Positions 44,671 through 54,055 of a DNA stretch of 64,000 bases are shown one piece after another. The position numbers were made by a program, and so were the translations under genes. The stretch spans positions 1-64,000 of the forward strand of contig NZ_JACSDK010000001.1 in the NCBI RefSeq assembly GCF_014925385.1, written 5' to 3'. Under the pieces are notes generated by a model that saw only the letters and a program-made list of their open reading frames with translations, did no database searches and had not been told where the DNA came from. Each line of letters starts with the position of its first letter. Positions within the stretch are counted from its first letter, which is position 1. Source of the stretch: Pelagibius marinus. GTDB taxonomy: Bacteria > Pseudomonadota > Alphaproteobacteria > Kiloniellales > Kiloniellaceae.

Positions 44671-45155
44671 AGCGCCTGCACGTGCACATCAGCGTCGACG
44701 ACCTGGACAAGTCCGTCGGCTTCTATTCCACCCTCTTCGGGACGGCGCCCAGCGTGCTGAAGGACGACTACGCCAAGTGGGCGCTGGACGATCCGCGGGT
44801 GAACTTCGCCATCTCCAAGCGCGCCCGCACGGCCGGCCTGGACCATCTGGGCATCCAGGTGGACGAGGCCGAAGAACTGGCAGAAGTCGCCGGGCGGCTC
44901 GCCGCCTCCGGTGCCGAGCTGCTGGAGCAGAAGGACGCGGCCTGCTGCTACGCCCGCTCTGACAAGGCCTGGGTGAACGACCCCCAGGGCATCGCCTGGG
45001 AGACCTTCCATTCCCATGGCGAGATCACCCGCTACGGCGAGGACGGGCGCGAGGAGGCTGCCGCCTCGGCCTGCTGCGCCGACCTGCCCTGCGGCACCGA
45101 CGAGCTGGCCGCCGCGCAAAAGACCGGCGACGGCGACAAGGCCTGCTGTGGTTGA
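44667..45155 (+). CDS. arsI: ArsI-type C-As lyase (glyoxalase/CadI family)
   Basis: ArsI is an Fe(II) and O2-dependent extradiol-type enzyme that breaks the carbon-arsenic bond of trivalent organoarsenicals. The 162-residue protein has the family N terminus KRLHVHISVDDLDKSV, YAKWALDDPRVNFAIS, metal ligand candidates His5, His60 (GLDHLGIQV) and Glu112 (WETF), and the vicinal cysteines Cys93-Cys94 with Lys100 in ACCYARSDKAW that hold the arsenical. After residue 126 it carries an extra tail with five more cysteines (136, 137, 142, 160, 161). No arsM, arsC or efflux pump is in the window, so the pair would handle imported organoarsenicals only. Confidence 0.88.
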   Translation: MKRLHVHISVDDLDKSVGFYSTLFGTAPSVLKDDYAKWALDDPRVNFAISKRARTAGLDHLGIQVDEAEELAEVAGRLAASGAELLEQKDAACCYARSDKAWVNDPQGIAWETFHSHGEITRYGEDGREEAAASACCADLPCGTDELAAAQKTGDGDKACCG

Positions 45156-45164
45156 AGGGCGCAA

Positions 45165-45200
45165 AAATGCTGCGCAGCATGGATTTCCACGATGCGCAGC
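45165..45200 (-). terminator. Terminator at the end of the psp operon
   Basis: GCTGCGCA (45169-45176) pairs perfectly with TGCGCAGC (45193-45200). Read on the minus strand the stem is followed by ATTTTTGCGCC, a short T tract, 35-70 bases after the pspC stop. A perfect 14-base palindrome, ATGCTGCGCAGCAT, lies at 45167-45180. The convergent arsI message could also stop here. Confidence 0.55.
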
Positions 45201-45234
45201 AAAATGCGGTTTCTCAATTAGTTAAGGGCTGAAT

Positions 45235-45699
45235 TCAGGCCTCGAGGTCGCGAAAGGCGCGATGCAGCTTGGCCTCCGAGGAGGTGACGAAGGCTTCCAT
45301 GTTGCGGATGCGCTGTTCCTGCTCGCGGTAGCGGTGGCGCAGGCGCGACAGGGTTTCGCTGGGCTTCACACGCACCTGACGCCAGAACTCCTTCTCCGCG
45401 TCGGACTGATACTCGAACGCGGGCGCCCGGCTGATGAACAAGGCGGCCAGGAAATAGCAGACCAGGGTCGGCAGGGTGAACATGAAGAGCGCGATGACCG
45501 CGATGATGCGCACCACGAAGACGCTGACGCCGAAGTAGTCGGCCAGGCCGGCGCAGACGCCGAAGAGCTTGCCGCGCTCGGTGTTGCGGTAGAGGCGGCT
45601 CGGCCGCGGGCCGGCGCCGGGACCGCAGCCCGGCCGGCTCCCACCCTCGGCGTGGGGGTTTTGGCCGCGCGGGCGGCAGGGGCTGGGGCGCGGACACAT
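45235..45699 (-). CDS. pspC: PspC-domain envelope stress protein
   Basis: PspC is an inner-membrane member of the phage-shock response that senses membrane stress and binds PspA or PspB. The 154-residue protein has a Cys/Pro-rich N terminus, the PspC core RLYRNTERGKLFGVCAGLADYFGVSVFVVRII followed by two membrane helices (about residues 62-100), and a C-terminal amphipathic helix of 50 residues (SETLSRLRHRYREQEQRIRNME). ATG 45699 overlaps the pspB stop as TGATG. Confidence 0.92.
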   Translation of the reverse strand: MCPRPSPCRPRGQNPHAEGGSRPGCGPGAGPRPSRLYRNTERGKLFGVCAGLADYFGVSVFVVRIIAVIALFMFTLPTLVCYFLAALFISRAPAFEYQSDAEKEFWRQVRVKPSETLSRLRHRYREQEQRIRNMEAFVTSSEAKLHRAFRDLEA

Positions 45700-45920
45700 C
45701 ACAGCTGCTTCCTCCAGTCGGTCACCTCGGCATCGAGGATACGTTCCAGCGCGTTGATGCGCTGCTCCATGCGCTCCGAGTTCTTCCACAGCTCCTCGAG
45801 GAGCTGCTCCTCGTCACTCGACAGCGCCTTGGTCGCCTTCCAGCGCGTGGTGTAGTGGGCGATGATCCAGATCGGCGCCACCACGGCCAGGAAGATGATA
45901 CCTAATGCGTTGTAATCCAT
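45699..45920 (-). CDS. pspB: Phage shock protein B
   Basis: A 73-residue inner-membrane protein that works with PspC to draw PspA to the membrane. One N-terminal helix (LGIIFLAVVAPIWIIAHYTT, residues 6-25) is followed by a cytoplasmic coiled coil (SSDEEQLLEELWKNSERMEQRINALERIL) as in the family. It lies between pspA and pspC, 31 bases after pspA. Confidence 0.92.
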   Translation of the reverse strand: MDYNALGIIFLAVVAPIWIIAHYTTRWKATKALSSDEEQLLEELWKNSERMEQRINALERILDAEVTDWRKQL

Positions 45921-45951
45921 AGAACTCTAACTCCTGGGACCGGCCGGTGCC

Positions 45952-46656
45952 TCACTCACCGTCAGCGGACTTGGGGGCGGCCTTGGGGCCGGCCTTCCCG
46001 GCGGCGACCTTCGCCTTTAGCGCCGCCAGCTCGTCCTCGATGGCGGATTCGGCGGCCAGCTCGGAGATCTCCTCGGCCAGCGACTTGCCACGGCCCAGGT
46101 CGAAGGCTTCCACCTCGCCCTCGGCCTCGTCCAGCTTCTTTTCGACCTGCTCGAAGCGGGCGAAGGCCTCGTCGACGCGGCCGTCATAGAGGTTGCGGCG
46201 CACCTTGAGGCGCGAGGAGGCGGTCTCGTGGCGGGCGGTCAGCGCCTGCTGCTTGGCCTTGGCCTCGCGCAGCTTGCTCTCCAGCTTGGCGATGTCGGCC
46301 TCACCCTGGGCCAGCATGGCGTCGAGTTCCTCCAGTTCCTCCTTCAGCAGCTCCGCTGCCTCTGCCATCTTGGCCTTCTCCACCAGGGCGCCCTTGGCCA
46401 GATCCTCGCGGCCCTTGGAGAGCGCCAGTTCGGCCTTCTCCTCCCAGTTCCGCTGCGCATCTTCCAGGCGGCCCAGCTTGCGGGCGCTTTCCTTCTTCTC
46501 GGCGATGGTCTTGGCGGCCGTTGAGCGCACCTCCACCAGGGTGTCCTCCATCTCCTGGATCACTAGGCGGATGATCTTCTCGGGATCCTCGGCCCGATCG
46601 AGGATGGAGTTGAGGTTGGAATTGATGATGTCGGTGAGGCGGGAGAAGATACCCAT
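45952..46656 (-). CDS. pspA: Phage shock protein A
   Basis: PspA binds stressed inner membrane and, in resting cells, inhibits PspF. The 234-residue protein is of the ESCRT-III-like PspA/IM30 family: amphipathic MGIFSRLTDIINSNLNSILDRAEDPEKIIRLVI at the N terminus, then long coiled coil with ARKLGRLEDAQRNWEEKAELAL and VRRNLYDGRVDEAFARFEQVEKKLDEAEGE. The tail is Ala/Lys-rich. ATG 46656 follows AAGGA. A small hairpin GGCTCTT/AAGAGCC (46704-46720) sits between it and the small upstream gene. Confidence 0.95.
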   Translation of the reverse strand: MGIFSRLTDIINSNLNSILDRAEDPEKIIRLVIQEMEDTLVEVRSTAAKTIAEKKESARKLGRLEDAQRNWEEKAELALSKGREDLAKGALVEKAKMAEAAELLKEELEELDAMLAQGEADIAKLESKLREAKAKQQALTARHETASSRLKVRRNLYDGRVDEAFARFEQVEKKLDEAEGEVEAFDLGRGKSLAEEISELAAESAIEDELAALKAKVAAGKAGPKAAPKSADGE

Positions 46657-46753
46657 CGGTCTCGATCCTTGTCGCTTGCTCTCGGTTATCTCGGGGTTGC
46701 GGCGGCTCTTCACAAGAGCCCGTTGCAGTCACATGGGGTCAGGTCTTGCGTAT

Positions 46754-46927
46754 TCAGCCCAGCAGCGCGCCGATCAGCAGGCCCCCGGCGAACATCAGCC
46801 AGTGGTCGGCGGTGCGGCTCTTCAGGTAGCTGCGGGTGCGCTCGACCCAGCGGTCGAAGTCCCGGGAGTTCCCTCCGGCCTTACGCCCTGAATCAAAGCT
46901 GTCTGACGTGTCGTTCCAGCGGCTCAT
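46754..46927 (-). CDS. 57-residue membrane protein at the head of the psp operon
   Basis: This small gene reads MSRWNDTSDSFDSGRKAGGN, then SRDFDRWVERTRSYLKSRT, then a single hydrophobic helix DHWLMFAGGLLIGALLG ending at the C terminus. The charged amphipathic part followed by a C-terminal helix suggests a tail-anchored inner-membrane peptide. It is the first gene after the sigma-54 promoter, with GGGAAGCG before the ATG, and pspA starts 97 bases later. It is not PspB, PspC or a recognisable PspD. It is too short for standard ORF cut-offs, but position, ribosome site and composition support it as real. Confidence 0.72.
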   Translation of the reverse strand: MSRWNDTSDSFDSGRKAGGNSRDFDRWVERTRSYLKSRTADHWLMFAGGLLIGALLG

Positions 46928-46992
46928 CGCTTCCCTGTCTCTCTATCTCGTGGCTTGAGGCCCCGACGATCCGGTGCCTTTCACCTGGTTAT

Positions 46993-47009
46993 TGGCAAGC
47001 CGCGTGCCA
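46993..47009 (-). promoter_or_regulatory. Sigma-54 promoter of the psp operon
   Basis: Read on the minus strand, 47009-46993 is TGGCACGCGGCTTGCCA: TGGCAC, five bases, TTGC, a near-perfect -24/-12 element with correct GG and GC spacing. It lies about 66 bases before the small psp gene and opposite the pspF activator. Confidence 0.85.
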
Positions 47010-47090
47010 GACCGGGCCGCTTCTCTCAAGTAATTGATTCAACGTTCATTTCTGCCGCCACAGGCGGCGGGGGCCACCCCCGAAAGGCGA

Positions 47091-47119
47091 CAGAAAATGC
47101 GATTTCTTAGTGTTTTCTG
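47091..47119. promoter_or_regulatory. Candidate PspF upstream activator site
   Basis: CAGAAAA (47091-47097) and TTTTCTG (47113-47119) form a perfect 7-bp inverted repeat with a 15-base centre, 85-110 bases upstream of the sigma-54 promoter and just before the pspF start. The location fits an enhancer that would also let PspF control itself. A TATATT -10-like box at 47132-47137 suggests a nearly leaderless pspF message. Confidence 0.45.
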
Positions 47120-47143
47120 CTACTTTGTGGCTATATTTGCGCC

Positions 47144-48219
<1,076 letters not shown>

Positions 48220-48223
<4 letters not shown>

Positions 48224-49272
48224 GAAGGCAGCTCCAGCGTCGAGCGTTCACCCAGGTCGTCGCGGTGCCGGGCCAGCCAGGCCTCGGCGGCGCCACGGCC
48301 GACCTCCTTCAGCTCGCTGACGAAGCCCCAGTCGGCGCGGTGCTTGCTGGCGCCGTCCAGCCCGCGCATGGCCGCGCCGCCTTCCAGCAGGTGCAGCTTC
48401 AGACCCTTCACCTGGGCGCTGAGCCCGCAGCCCCGCCGCCCGGCCATCTGGCCCATGTAGCCCAATGCCTCCAGCTCGCGCATCAGGGGTGCGTTGAACA
48501 TGATCTGGTTGCGCCGGTTGTCGATCTGGCGCGCGCTTAAGGGCACCTCGTCGGCGGTCAGCGAGTCGATCTGCACGATCATCACGTCGCGGGCCGCGCA
48601 GTTGAAGACCAGCGGGAAGATCGTGGGGTTGGCCATGAAGCCGCCGTCCCAGTAATGCGAGTCGCCGATCGCCACGGCCTTGTAGAGGTGGGGCAGGCAG
48701 GCGGAGGCGAGCAGCACCTCCACGCACATGTCCTCGTTCTCGAAGACCACGGCACGGCCCTGCTTCAGCTCCGTGGCCGAGATGAAGAGGCGCAGCGCGC
48801 GGTCGTCCTGCAGCGCCTCGAAGTCGATGACGTCCTCCAGCATGCCGCGCAGCGGGTTCACGTTCAGCGGGTTGAGCTGATAGGGCGAGAACATGCGCGT
48901 CATCATCTGGAAGGCCGGGGCGACCGCCAGGGGCGGGCCGAAGTCGGCCAGCTTGCTGACCCGGCGCCACAGTTCCTCCAGGGTCCGGCGCGCGCCGCCT
49001 CTGGGATCGCTGCGGCCGCCGGCCTGCCAGCCCGCCGCCAGGGCCGCCGCGTTCAGCGCCCCGGCGCTGGCCCCGCTCAGGCCCTCGATCTCGATCCAGG
49101 GCTCCTCCAGCAGGCGGTCCAGGACACCCCAGGTGAAGGCGCCGTGCGCGCCGCCGCCCTGCAGGGCGAGCGTCAGGGGACGGGGCGTCAGCGCCCGCGC
49201 CGCGCGGCGCCCAGGCCTGAGCGGCGGACGGATCCGCGCGGCACTTCGCACAGCGACGTTTTCGGCAACCAT
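48220..49272 (-). CDS. Patatin-like phospholipase
   Basis: A 350-residue patatin with a Ser-Asp catalytic dyad. Motifs are the oxyanion loop LALQGGGAHGAFTWGVLDRL near residue 36, the nucleophile serine in IEGLSGASAGALNAAAL and the aspartate in YWDGGFMANP. DUF3734-like C-terminal features may be present but are not certain. The start at 49272 is set by GGAGG four bases upstream; an earlier in-frame ATG at 49299 is less well placed. No signal peptide is seen. It lies tail to tail with pspF, which hints at a role in membrane lipid remodelling, by position only. Confidence 0.88.
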
Positions 49273-49692
49273 ATGGCCTCCAGACGGGGTCTGGGGCATT
49301 TCCCTACCCGGACGGCTCTTCTCGGCCAGTCCGCCGCGGCACAGCGCGGTCTTGGGGATAACTTCTAAATTGCATTGATGAACAGGCACTTAAACTATGA
49401 ATACCGACAATCTCGGCGGGCCAGCGAAGCGGCGAAGGGCAGGGCCGGGAAAAGTCACCGGGCAGGCGCCGCAAGGAGGAGACTCCGCTGCCGGAAAAAA
49501 CACATAATCTGCATGGCCAAGCCTGGCGGAATTGACTATCTCTCTGCCAGCCACCCTCCTTGGGCAGCAGGGTAAGAGGCATACCTACGGAGGCCCGTTA
49601 CAAGGCCCCCGCAACGACCCCGAAACGGGGCGCGACCGTAGCGCCGGTCGAGAAAACGAAGGACCACAGAGAAAGCTCGGGAGGAAAGAGCA
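49273..49692. other. Intergenic region between patatin and pckA
   Basis: The 420-base divergent gap holds no convincing gene. An A/T-rich patch at 49355-49410 is the likeliest promoter area for the patatin or pckA. A weak pckA promoter candidate is TTGGGC (49560-49565), 16 bases, TACCTA (49582-49587). CCCCGAAACGGGG (49618-49630) is a small hairpin in the pckA leader. No ChvI site could be assigned by eye. Confidence 0.5.
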
Positions 49693-51303
49693 TTGGATAA
49701 CGTCGGCAAAGCCGTCAGTCGGAACGGCCTGGGTCAGCACGGCCTCAAAGATCTTCGTACCGCCTTTTGGAACCTCGATACCGCCGCCCTCTATGAAGAG
49801 ACCCTGAGGCGCGGCGAAGGCCAGCTTGCCGAAGGCGGCGCCCTGGTGGTGCTGACCGGCAAGCACACGGGCCGCTCGCCCAACGACAAGTTCATCGTCC
49901 GCGAGGCCGAGACCGAGAGCGACATCTGGTGGGGCAACGTCAACGTCGCCATCGACGAGGCCGGCTTCGAGCGGCTGCACGGCAAGCTGATCGACTACCT
50001 GAAGGACCGCGACGTCTTCGTGCAGGACGTCTACGCCGGCGCCGATCCGGACTATCGCCTGCCGGTGCGCGTGGTCAGCGAGAGCGCCTGGCACTCGCTC
50101 TTCACCCGCAACATGTTCATCCAGCCGCCCGAGAGCGAGCTGGGCGACTTCCAGCCGCAGTTCACGGTGCTGCACGCGCCCTTCCTGCACGCCGACCCGG
50201 AGGTCGACGGCACGAACAGCGAGAGCTTCATCGTGGTCAGCTTTGCGCGGCGCACGGTGCTGGTCGGCGGCACCGTCTATGCCGGCGAGATCAAGAAGTC
50301 GATCTTCTCGATCCTCAACTACCTGCTGCCCGAACGCGGCGTGCTGCCCATGCACTGCTCGGCCAACATCGGGCCCGCGGGCGACACGGCGATCTTCTTC
50401 GGCCTTTCGGGCACCGGCAAGACGACGCTCTCCGCCGACGCCAGCCGCCACCTGATCGGCGACGACGAGCACGGCTGGTCGGACAACGGCGTCTTCAACT
50501 TCGAGGGCGGCTGCTATGCCAAGGTGATCCGCCTGGATCCCCAGGCCGAGCCGGAGATCCACGCCACCACCGGGCGCTTCGGCACGGTGCTGGAGAACGT
50601 GGTCATCGACCCCGTCACGCGCCGGCTGGACCTGGACGACAACCGCTACACCGAGAATACCCGCGCCAGCTATCCGCTGGACTTCATCCCCAACGTGGTG
50701 AAGAGCGGGCAGGGCGGCCAGCCGAAGAACATCATCATGCTGACCGCCGACGCCTTCGGCGTGCTGCCGCCGATCTCCAAGCTGACGCCGGAGCAGGCCA
50801 TGTACCACTTCCTCTCCGGCTACACGGCGAGGGTCGCCGGCACCGAGAAAGGCATGGGCGCCGAGCCCTCGGCCACCTTCTCGACCTGCTTCGGCGCGCC
50901 CTTCATGCCGCGGCATCCCTCGGTCTACGCCAAGATGCTAGGCGACAAGATGGCCGCCACCGGCGCCAACTGCTGGCTGGTCAACACCGGTTGGACCGGC
51001 GGCGCCTACGGCACGGGCGAGCGCATGAAGATCGCCTACACCCGTTCCATGGTGCGCGCGGCGCTCAGCGGCATACTCGACCAGATCGCCGCGGCCAAGC
51101 ATCCGCAGTTCGGCCTGCTGATGCCGGAGACCTGCCCGGACGTGCCGGCCGAGGTGCTGAACCCGCGCAACACCTGGAACGACAAGCAGGCCTACGACAC
51201 CACGGTGCGTGACCTGACCCAACGGTTCGAGGCGAACTTCAAGCAGTTCGAGAACTACGTCGACGACGGCGTGGTGGCCGCCGGCATCCGCCCCGCGGCC
51301 TGA
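49693..51303 (+). CDS. pckA: Phosphoenolpyruvate carboxykinase (ATP)
   Basis: PckA turns oxaloacetate and ATP into phosphoenolpyruvate, the entry to gluconeogenesis from organic acids. The 536-residue protein has [18 protein letters not shown], the metal-site lysine and histidine in GEIKKSIFS and MHCSANIG, the P-loop [14 protein letters not shown] near residue 235, [21 protein letters not shown] and [14 protein letters not shown]. The start is TTG 49693 after GGGAGGAAAG. In many Alphaproteobacteria pckA lies divergently beside chvI; here about 9 kb separates them. Confidence 0.97.
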   Translation: MDNVGKAVSRNGLGQHGLKDLRTAFWNLDTAALYEETLRRGEGQLAEGGALVVLTGKHTGRSPNDKFIVREAETESDIWWGNVNVAIDEAGFERLHGKLIDYLKDRDVFVQDVYAGADPDYRLPVRVVSESAWHSLFTRNMFIQPPESELGDFQPQFTVLHAPFLHADPEVDGTNSESFIVVSFARRTVLVGGTVYAGEIKKSIFSILNYLLPERGVLPMHCSANIGPAGDTAIFFGLSGTGKTTLSADASRHLIGDDEHGWSDNGVFNFEGGCYAKVIRLDPQAEPEIHATTGRFGTVLENVVIDPVTRRLDLDDNRYTENTRASYPLDFIPNVVKSGQGGQPKNIIMLTADAFGVLPPISKLTPEQAMYHFLSGYTARVAGTEKGMGAEPSATFSTCFGAPFMPRHPSVYAKMLGDKMAATGANCWLVNTGWTGGAYGTGERMKIAYTRSMVRAALSGILDQIAAAKHPQFGLLMPETCPDVPAEVLNPRNTWNDKQAYDTTVRDLTQRFEANFKQFENYVDDGVVAAGIRPAA

Positions 51304-51322
51304 CGACGCACAAGAGCCGGCG

Positions 51323-51366
51323 ACGGCCCGTTCCCGCCGGCGACGGGAACGGGCCGTTTCCTTTTT
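51323..51366 (+). terminator. Rho-independent terminator after pckA
   Basis: A perfect 14-bp stem (51323-51336 with 51344-51357) around a 7-base loop is followed by TTTCCTTTTTG. It begins 20 bases after the pckA stop. Confidence 0.93.
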
Positions 51367-51379
51367 GAGGTCCCTGACT

Positions 51380-51407
51380 TTGTGCTTGGGAGCGCAATGC
51401 CTATACT
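51380..51407 (+). promoter_or_regulatory. Candidate promoter of the TetR gene
   Basis: TTGTGC (51380-51385), 16 bases and TATACT (51402-51407) lie just after the pckA terminator and 33 bases before the GTG start, which supports a separate transcript. Confidence 0.5.
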
Positions 51408-51439
51408 CCGCCAGGCAAGATGATTCGGGGGAAAACAGG

Positions 51440-52018
51440 GTGTCGGGACTCACCGCCGAGAGGGTGCTGGACGTCGCGCAGGAGCTGATCCAGACGCGCG
51501 GCTACAACGGCTTCAGCTTTCGCGACATCGCCGAGGCCATCGGCATCAAGTCGGCCAGCATCCACTACCACTTTCCCGGCAAGAGCGACCTGGGCGTCGC
51601 CCTGGTGGCGCGCTACCGCGGTCTCTTCGGCGAGGAGCTGGCTGAGGTGCGGCGGCGCCAGGCGACGGCGCCGAAGCGCCTGAAATGCTTCATCACCCTG
51701 TTCCGCCGCACGCTGACCGAGCGGCGCCTCTGCCTCTGCGGCGTGCTGGCCGCCGAGCGCGGAAGCCTCCCCGCGGAGGTCAACGCCGAGGTCAGCGCCT
51801 TCTTCCGGCTCTGCGAGGACTGGCTGGTCGAGGTGCTGAAAGAGGGCCGAGCCGCCGGGGAGATCGAGTTCCGCGGGCCGGCCACGGCCCTGGCCGGCCA
51901 CCTCATCGCCTTGCTGGAAGGCGCGATGATGATGGCCCTCAGCCTGGACGACCTGGACCGCTTCGACAAGGCGGCCCAGGGCTTCCTGCGCATCCTCAAG
52001 CCGGCGGTGGACGGCTAG
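51440..52018 (+). CDS. TetR/AcrR-family transcriptional regulator
   Basis: A 192-residue repressor-type protein. The N-terminal DNA-binding domain is GLTAERVLDVAQELIQTRGYNGFSFRDIAEAIGIKSASIHYHFPGKSDLGVALV, with recognition helix KSASIHYHF (YHF is the usual hinge). The C-terminal ligand domain has CLCGVLAAERGSLP and RLCEDWLVEVL, resembling regulators of the TetR_C_11 kind. GTG 51440 follows GGGGGAA. It converges on the potassium channel gene, so its target is not obvious. Confidence 0.88.
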   Translation: MSGLTAERVLDVAQELIQTRGYNGFSFRDIAEAIGIKSASIHYHFPGKSDLGVALVARYRGLFGEELAEVRRRQATAPKRLKCFITLFRRTLTERRLCLCGVLAAERGSLPAEVNAEVSAFFRLCEDWLVEVLKEGRAAGEIEFRGPATALAGHLIALLEGAMMMALSLDDLDRFDKAAQGFLRILKPAVDG

Positions 52019-52029
52019 CCGCTTGGGGC

Positions 52030-52809
52030 CTAGCTGGCGCCCTCGGTCTCGATTCTGATGGTGCGCCCGCAGTGCTTGCAGTGCACCGCGTCGGGATCGT
52101 GGCGCGTCAGGCCGCAGTCCGGGCAGGTGTAGCGGACCTTGCGCGGCTGGAACACGGCCTGGGCCAGGCGCAGGAAGAGGGCCACCCCCACCACCATGAT
52201 GACCACCGCCAGCAGGCGTCCTAACTCGTCCTTCAGGGTGATGTCGCCGAAGCCGGTGGTGGTCAGCGTCGCCACGGTGAAGTAGAGCGCGTCCAGGTAG
52301 GTGGTGATGTCCGGGTTCTGCTGGTGCTCCAGGGTGAAGACCAGCGCCGTGGTGACGAAGATGAAGACGCCGAGGTTCACGCAGGCGACGACCACGTCCT
52401 CGTTGCGGCGGAAGAAGGCGGTCTCGCGCCTGAGGTCGCGCAGCACGTGGTAGGAGTGCAGCAGGCGCAGCGCGCGCAGCACCCGCAGGAAGGCGAAGGT
52501 CGTGGTGATGAAGGGCGCGAGCAGCAGCGTCAGGATCACCAGGATGTCGGCCAGGGTGTAGAGCTGGCGCAGCATCTGCAGCTTCTTCGGGGCGATCCAG
52601 AGGCGCGCCAGGAAGTCGGCCAGGATGACGAGGCCGATGATGAAGTCGGCGGTGAGAATGAAGGTGGTGGGGAAGTTCGGCGCGGTGACGACGAAGAAGG
52701 CGATGGTCAGGATGTCGAAAGCCATGAGGCCGTAGCGAAAGCGCGTCGCGGTTTCGCTGCTGCCGGTGTAGAGCATCCGCACCGTCTGCTTCAGCCTCAG
52801 TTCGGCCAT
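52030..52809 (-). CDS. Voltage-gated-type potassium channel with C-terminal zinc ribbon
   Basis: A 259-residue six-helix ion channel. Helices S1-S6 lie roughly at residues 28-43, 50-70, 85-103, 105-122, 140-160 and 195-218. S4 carries the arginine ladder FLRVLRALRLLHSYHVLRDLRR. The pore is YFTVATLTTTGFGDI, so the selectivity filter is TTTGFGD (184-189) with Phe187 where most channels have Tyr. The C terminus is a four-cysteine zinc ribbon: CPDC (229, 232) and CKHC (244, 247). ATG 52809 follows GAAGGAGG. A metal- or redox-sensing role for the ribbon is possible. Confidence 0.9.
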   Translation of the reverse strand: MAELRLKQTVRMLYTGSSETATRFRYGLMAFDILTIAFFVVTAPNFPTTFILTADFIIGLVILADFLARLWIAPKKLQMLRQLYTLADILVILTLLLAPFITTTFAFLRVLRALRLLHSYHVLRDLRRETAFFRRNEDVVVACVNLGVFIFVTTALVFTLEHQQNPDITTYLDALYFTVATLTTTGFGDITLKDELGRLLAVVIMVVGVALFLRLAQAVFQPRKVRYTCPDCGLTRHDPDAVHCKHCGRTIRIETEGAS

Positions 52810-52831
52810 GCCGCCTCCTTCACCCCAAACC

Positions 52832-53947
52832 TCACTGCAAAAAGGCGGGCAGACGATCCAGGAATCTCTCCACATCCTCCTGGGTGGTGAAGAGATGCAC
52901 CGAGACCCTGACGCGCCCGTTGTCGCTCCACACCAGGATATCCTCTTCCGCCGCGCGGCGCATCACGGCCTCCGGGTCGGAACAGACGAAGCAGACGTTG
53001 CCGGCGTGCTTCGCCGCGCCCGCGGGGGTCATGACCTCCAGGCCCAGGCGGGTGAGGCGGGCGATGAGACGTTCGGCCAGGGCGCGGTTGTGCGCGGCGA
53101 TGGCCTCGATACCGAAGCTTTCCAGGTAGGCGAGGGACTCGCGCAGCAGGTAGGCGCCCAGGTGCCCGGCGTTGCCGTATTCGAAGCGCCTTGCATCGGG
53201 CTTCATCACGTAGTCGGCGGGGCTCGCCCCCGGATCGGCGGAAGACCAGCCGGCGCCGTCCGGCGCGAAGTCCGGTTGCCGTCTCCGGTTCCAGCCGAGG
53301 ATGCCCTCGTGAAGCCCGAGGGCGAACTTGTAGCAGGCGGTCACCAGGAAATCCGAGAGGTCGCCGCGCAGCGGCACCGCGCCGAAGGCGTGGCTGGCAT
53401 CGACCATCAGCGCCGCGCCCTTGTCCGCCAGGCCCGCAGAGAGTTTCTCCAGGTCGAGGTGCTGGCCGGTCAGCGCATTCACCTGGCTGACGTAGACCAG
53501 GCGCGTGCGCGCGTCGCAGGCGGCCAGCAGGTCGTCTTCGTTCAGCACCCAGCCGCACGCCGGGACCATCGTCACCTCGACGCCCCGGCGCTTCAGGCTG
53601 GCGAAGGCGTAGCGCCCCGAGGCGTAGTCCAGTTCCGGCGCCACCACCTTGTCGCCGGGCTGCCAGTCGAAGCCGGAGACCACGCCCATGATGGCGTCGG
53701 AAGCGTTGCCCAGCAGGGCGATGTCGCCCGCCTCAAGACGCATCATCCGCGCGATCTGCGCGCGCACCTCGTCGTCGACCTTCCAGTGGGTCCAGTAGCC
53801 GTCGTAGCCCCTCGACTTGTCGCGGGCGAAAGCCTCGAAGGCCTCGCGGTGCTTCACCAGCAGCGGCGGCTCGCCGCCGGTCGCCAGGTGCACCTTGCCT
53901 TCCAGGCCGATGAAGTCGCGCTGGGGCGCGGGCAGGATGCGGCTCAT
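52832..53947 (-). CDS. Class V aminotransferase-fold PLP enzyme
   Basis: A 371-residue PLP-dependent enzyme related to cysteine desulfurase/selenocysteine lyase and isopenicillin epimerase-like proteins. Features are HLATGGEPPLL at the N terminus, GNASDAIMGVVSGFDW (cofactor phosphate region), VSQVNALTGQHLDLE, the PLP-binding DASHAFGAVPL aspartate and histidine, and the Schiff-base lysine in TACYKFALGLHEG. There is no desulfurase cysteine loop that I can identify, so the substrate is unknown. It follows the 29-codon ORF by nine bases and precedes the potassium channel by 22, all on the minus strand. Confidence 0.85.
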   Translation of the reverse strand: MSRILPAPQRDFIGLEGKVHLATGGEPPLLVKHREAFEAFARDKSRGYDGYWTHWKVDDEVRAQIARMMRLEAGDIALLGNASDAIMGVVSGFDWQPGDKVVAPELDYASGRYAFASLKRRGVEVTMVPACGWVLNEDDLLAACDARTRLVYVSQVNALTGQHLDLEKLSAGLADKGAALMVDASHAFGAVPLRGDLSDFLVTACYKFALGLHEGILGWNRRRQPDFAPDGAGWSSADPGASPADYVMKPDARRFEYGNAGHLGAYLLRESLAYLESFGIEAIAAHNRALAERLIARLTRLGLEVMTPAGAAKHAGNVCFVCSDPEAVMRRAAEEDILVWSDNGRVRVSVHLFTTQEDVERFLDRLPAFLQ

Positions 53948-53956
53948 CGGCGCGCC

Positions 53957-54046
53957 TTAACTTCCGCCGCAGCAGGCGTCGCCCGGCTGCTTGGGCGGGC
54001 AGGCGAGGGTGGAGCGACGTTCGACCTCTGGCCGCTGCGGCTGCAT
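53957..54046 (-). CDS. 29-residue cysteine-rich small ORF
   Basis: The predicted peptide is MQPQRPEVERRSTLACPP followed by KQPGDACCGGS. GGGGGAGG sits two bases before the ATG, nine bases after polA ends, and its stop is nine bases before the PLP enzyme. Three cysteines in 29 residues and a CCGG ending suggest metal binding. It is too short for codon statistics. The tight fit between two genes and the strong ribosome site favour a real gene, but it may instead just be a leader that couples translation of the PLP enzyme. Confidence 0.5.
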   Translation of the reverse strand: MQPQRPEVERRSTLACPPKQPGDACCGGS

Positions 54047-54055
54047 GACCTCCCC

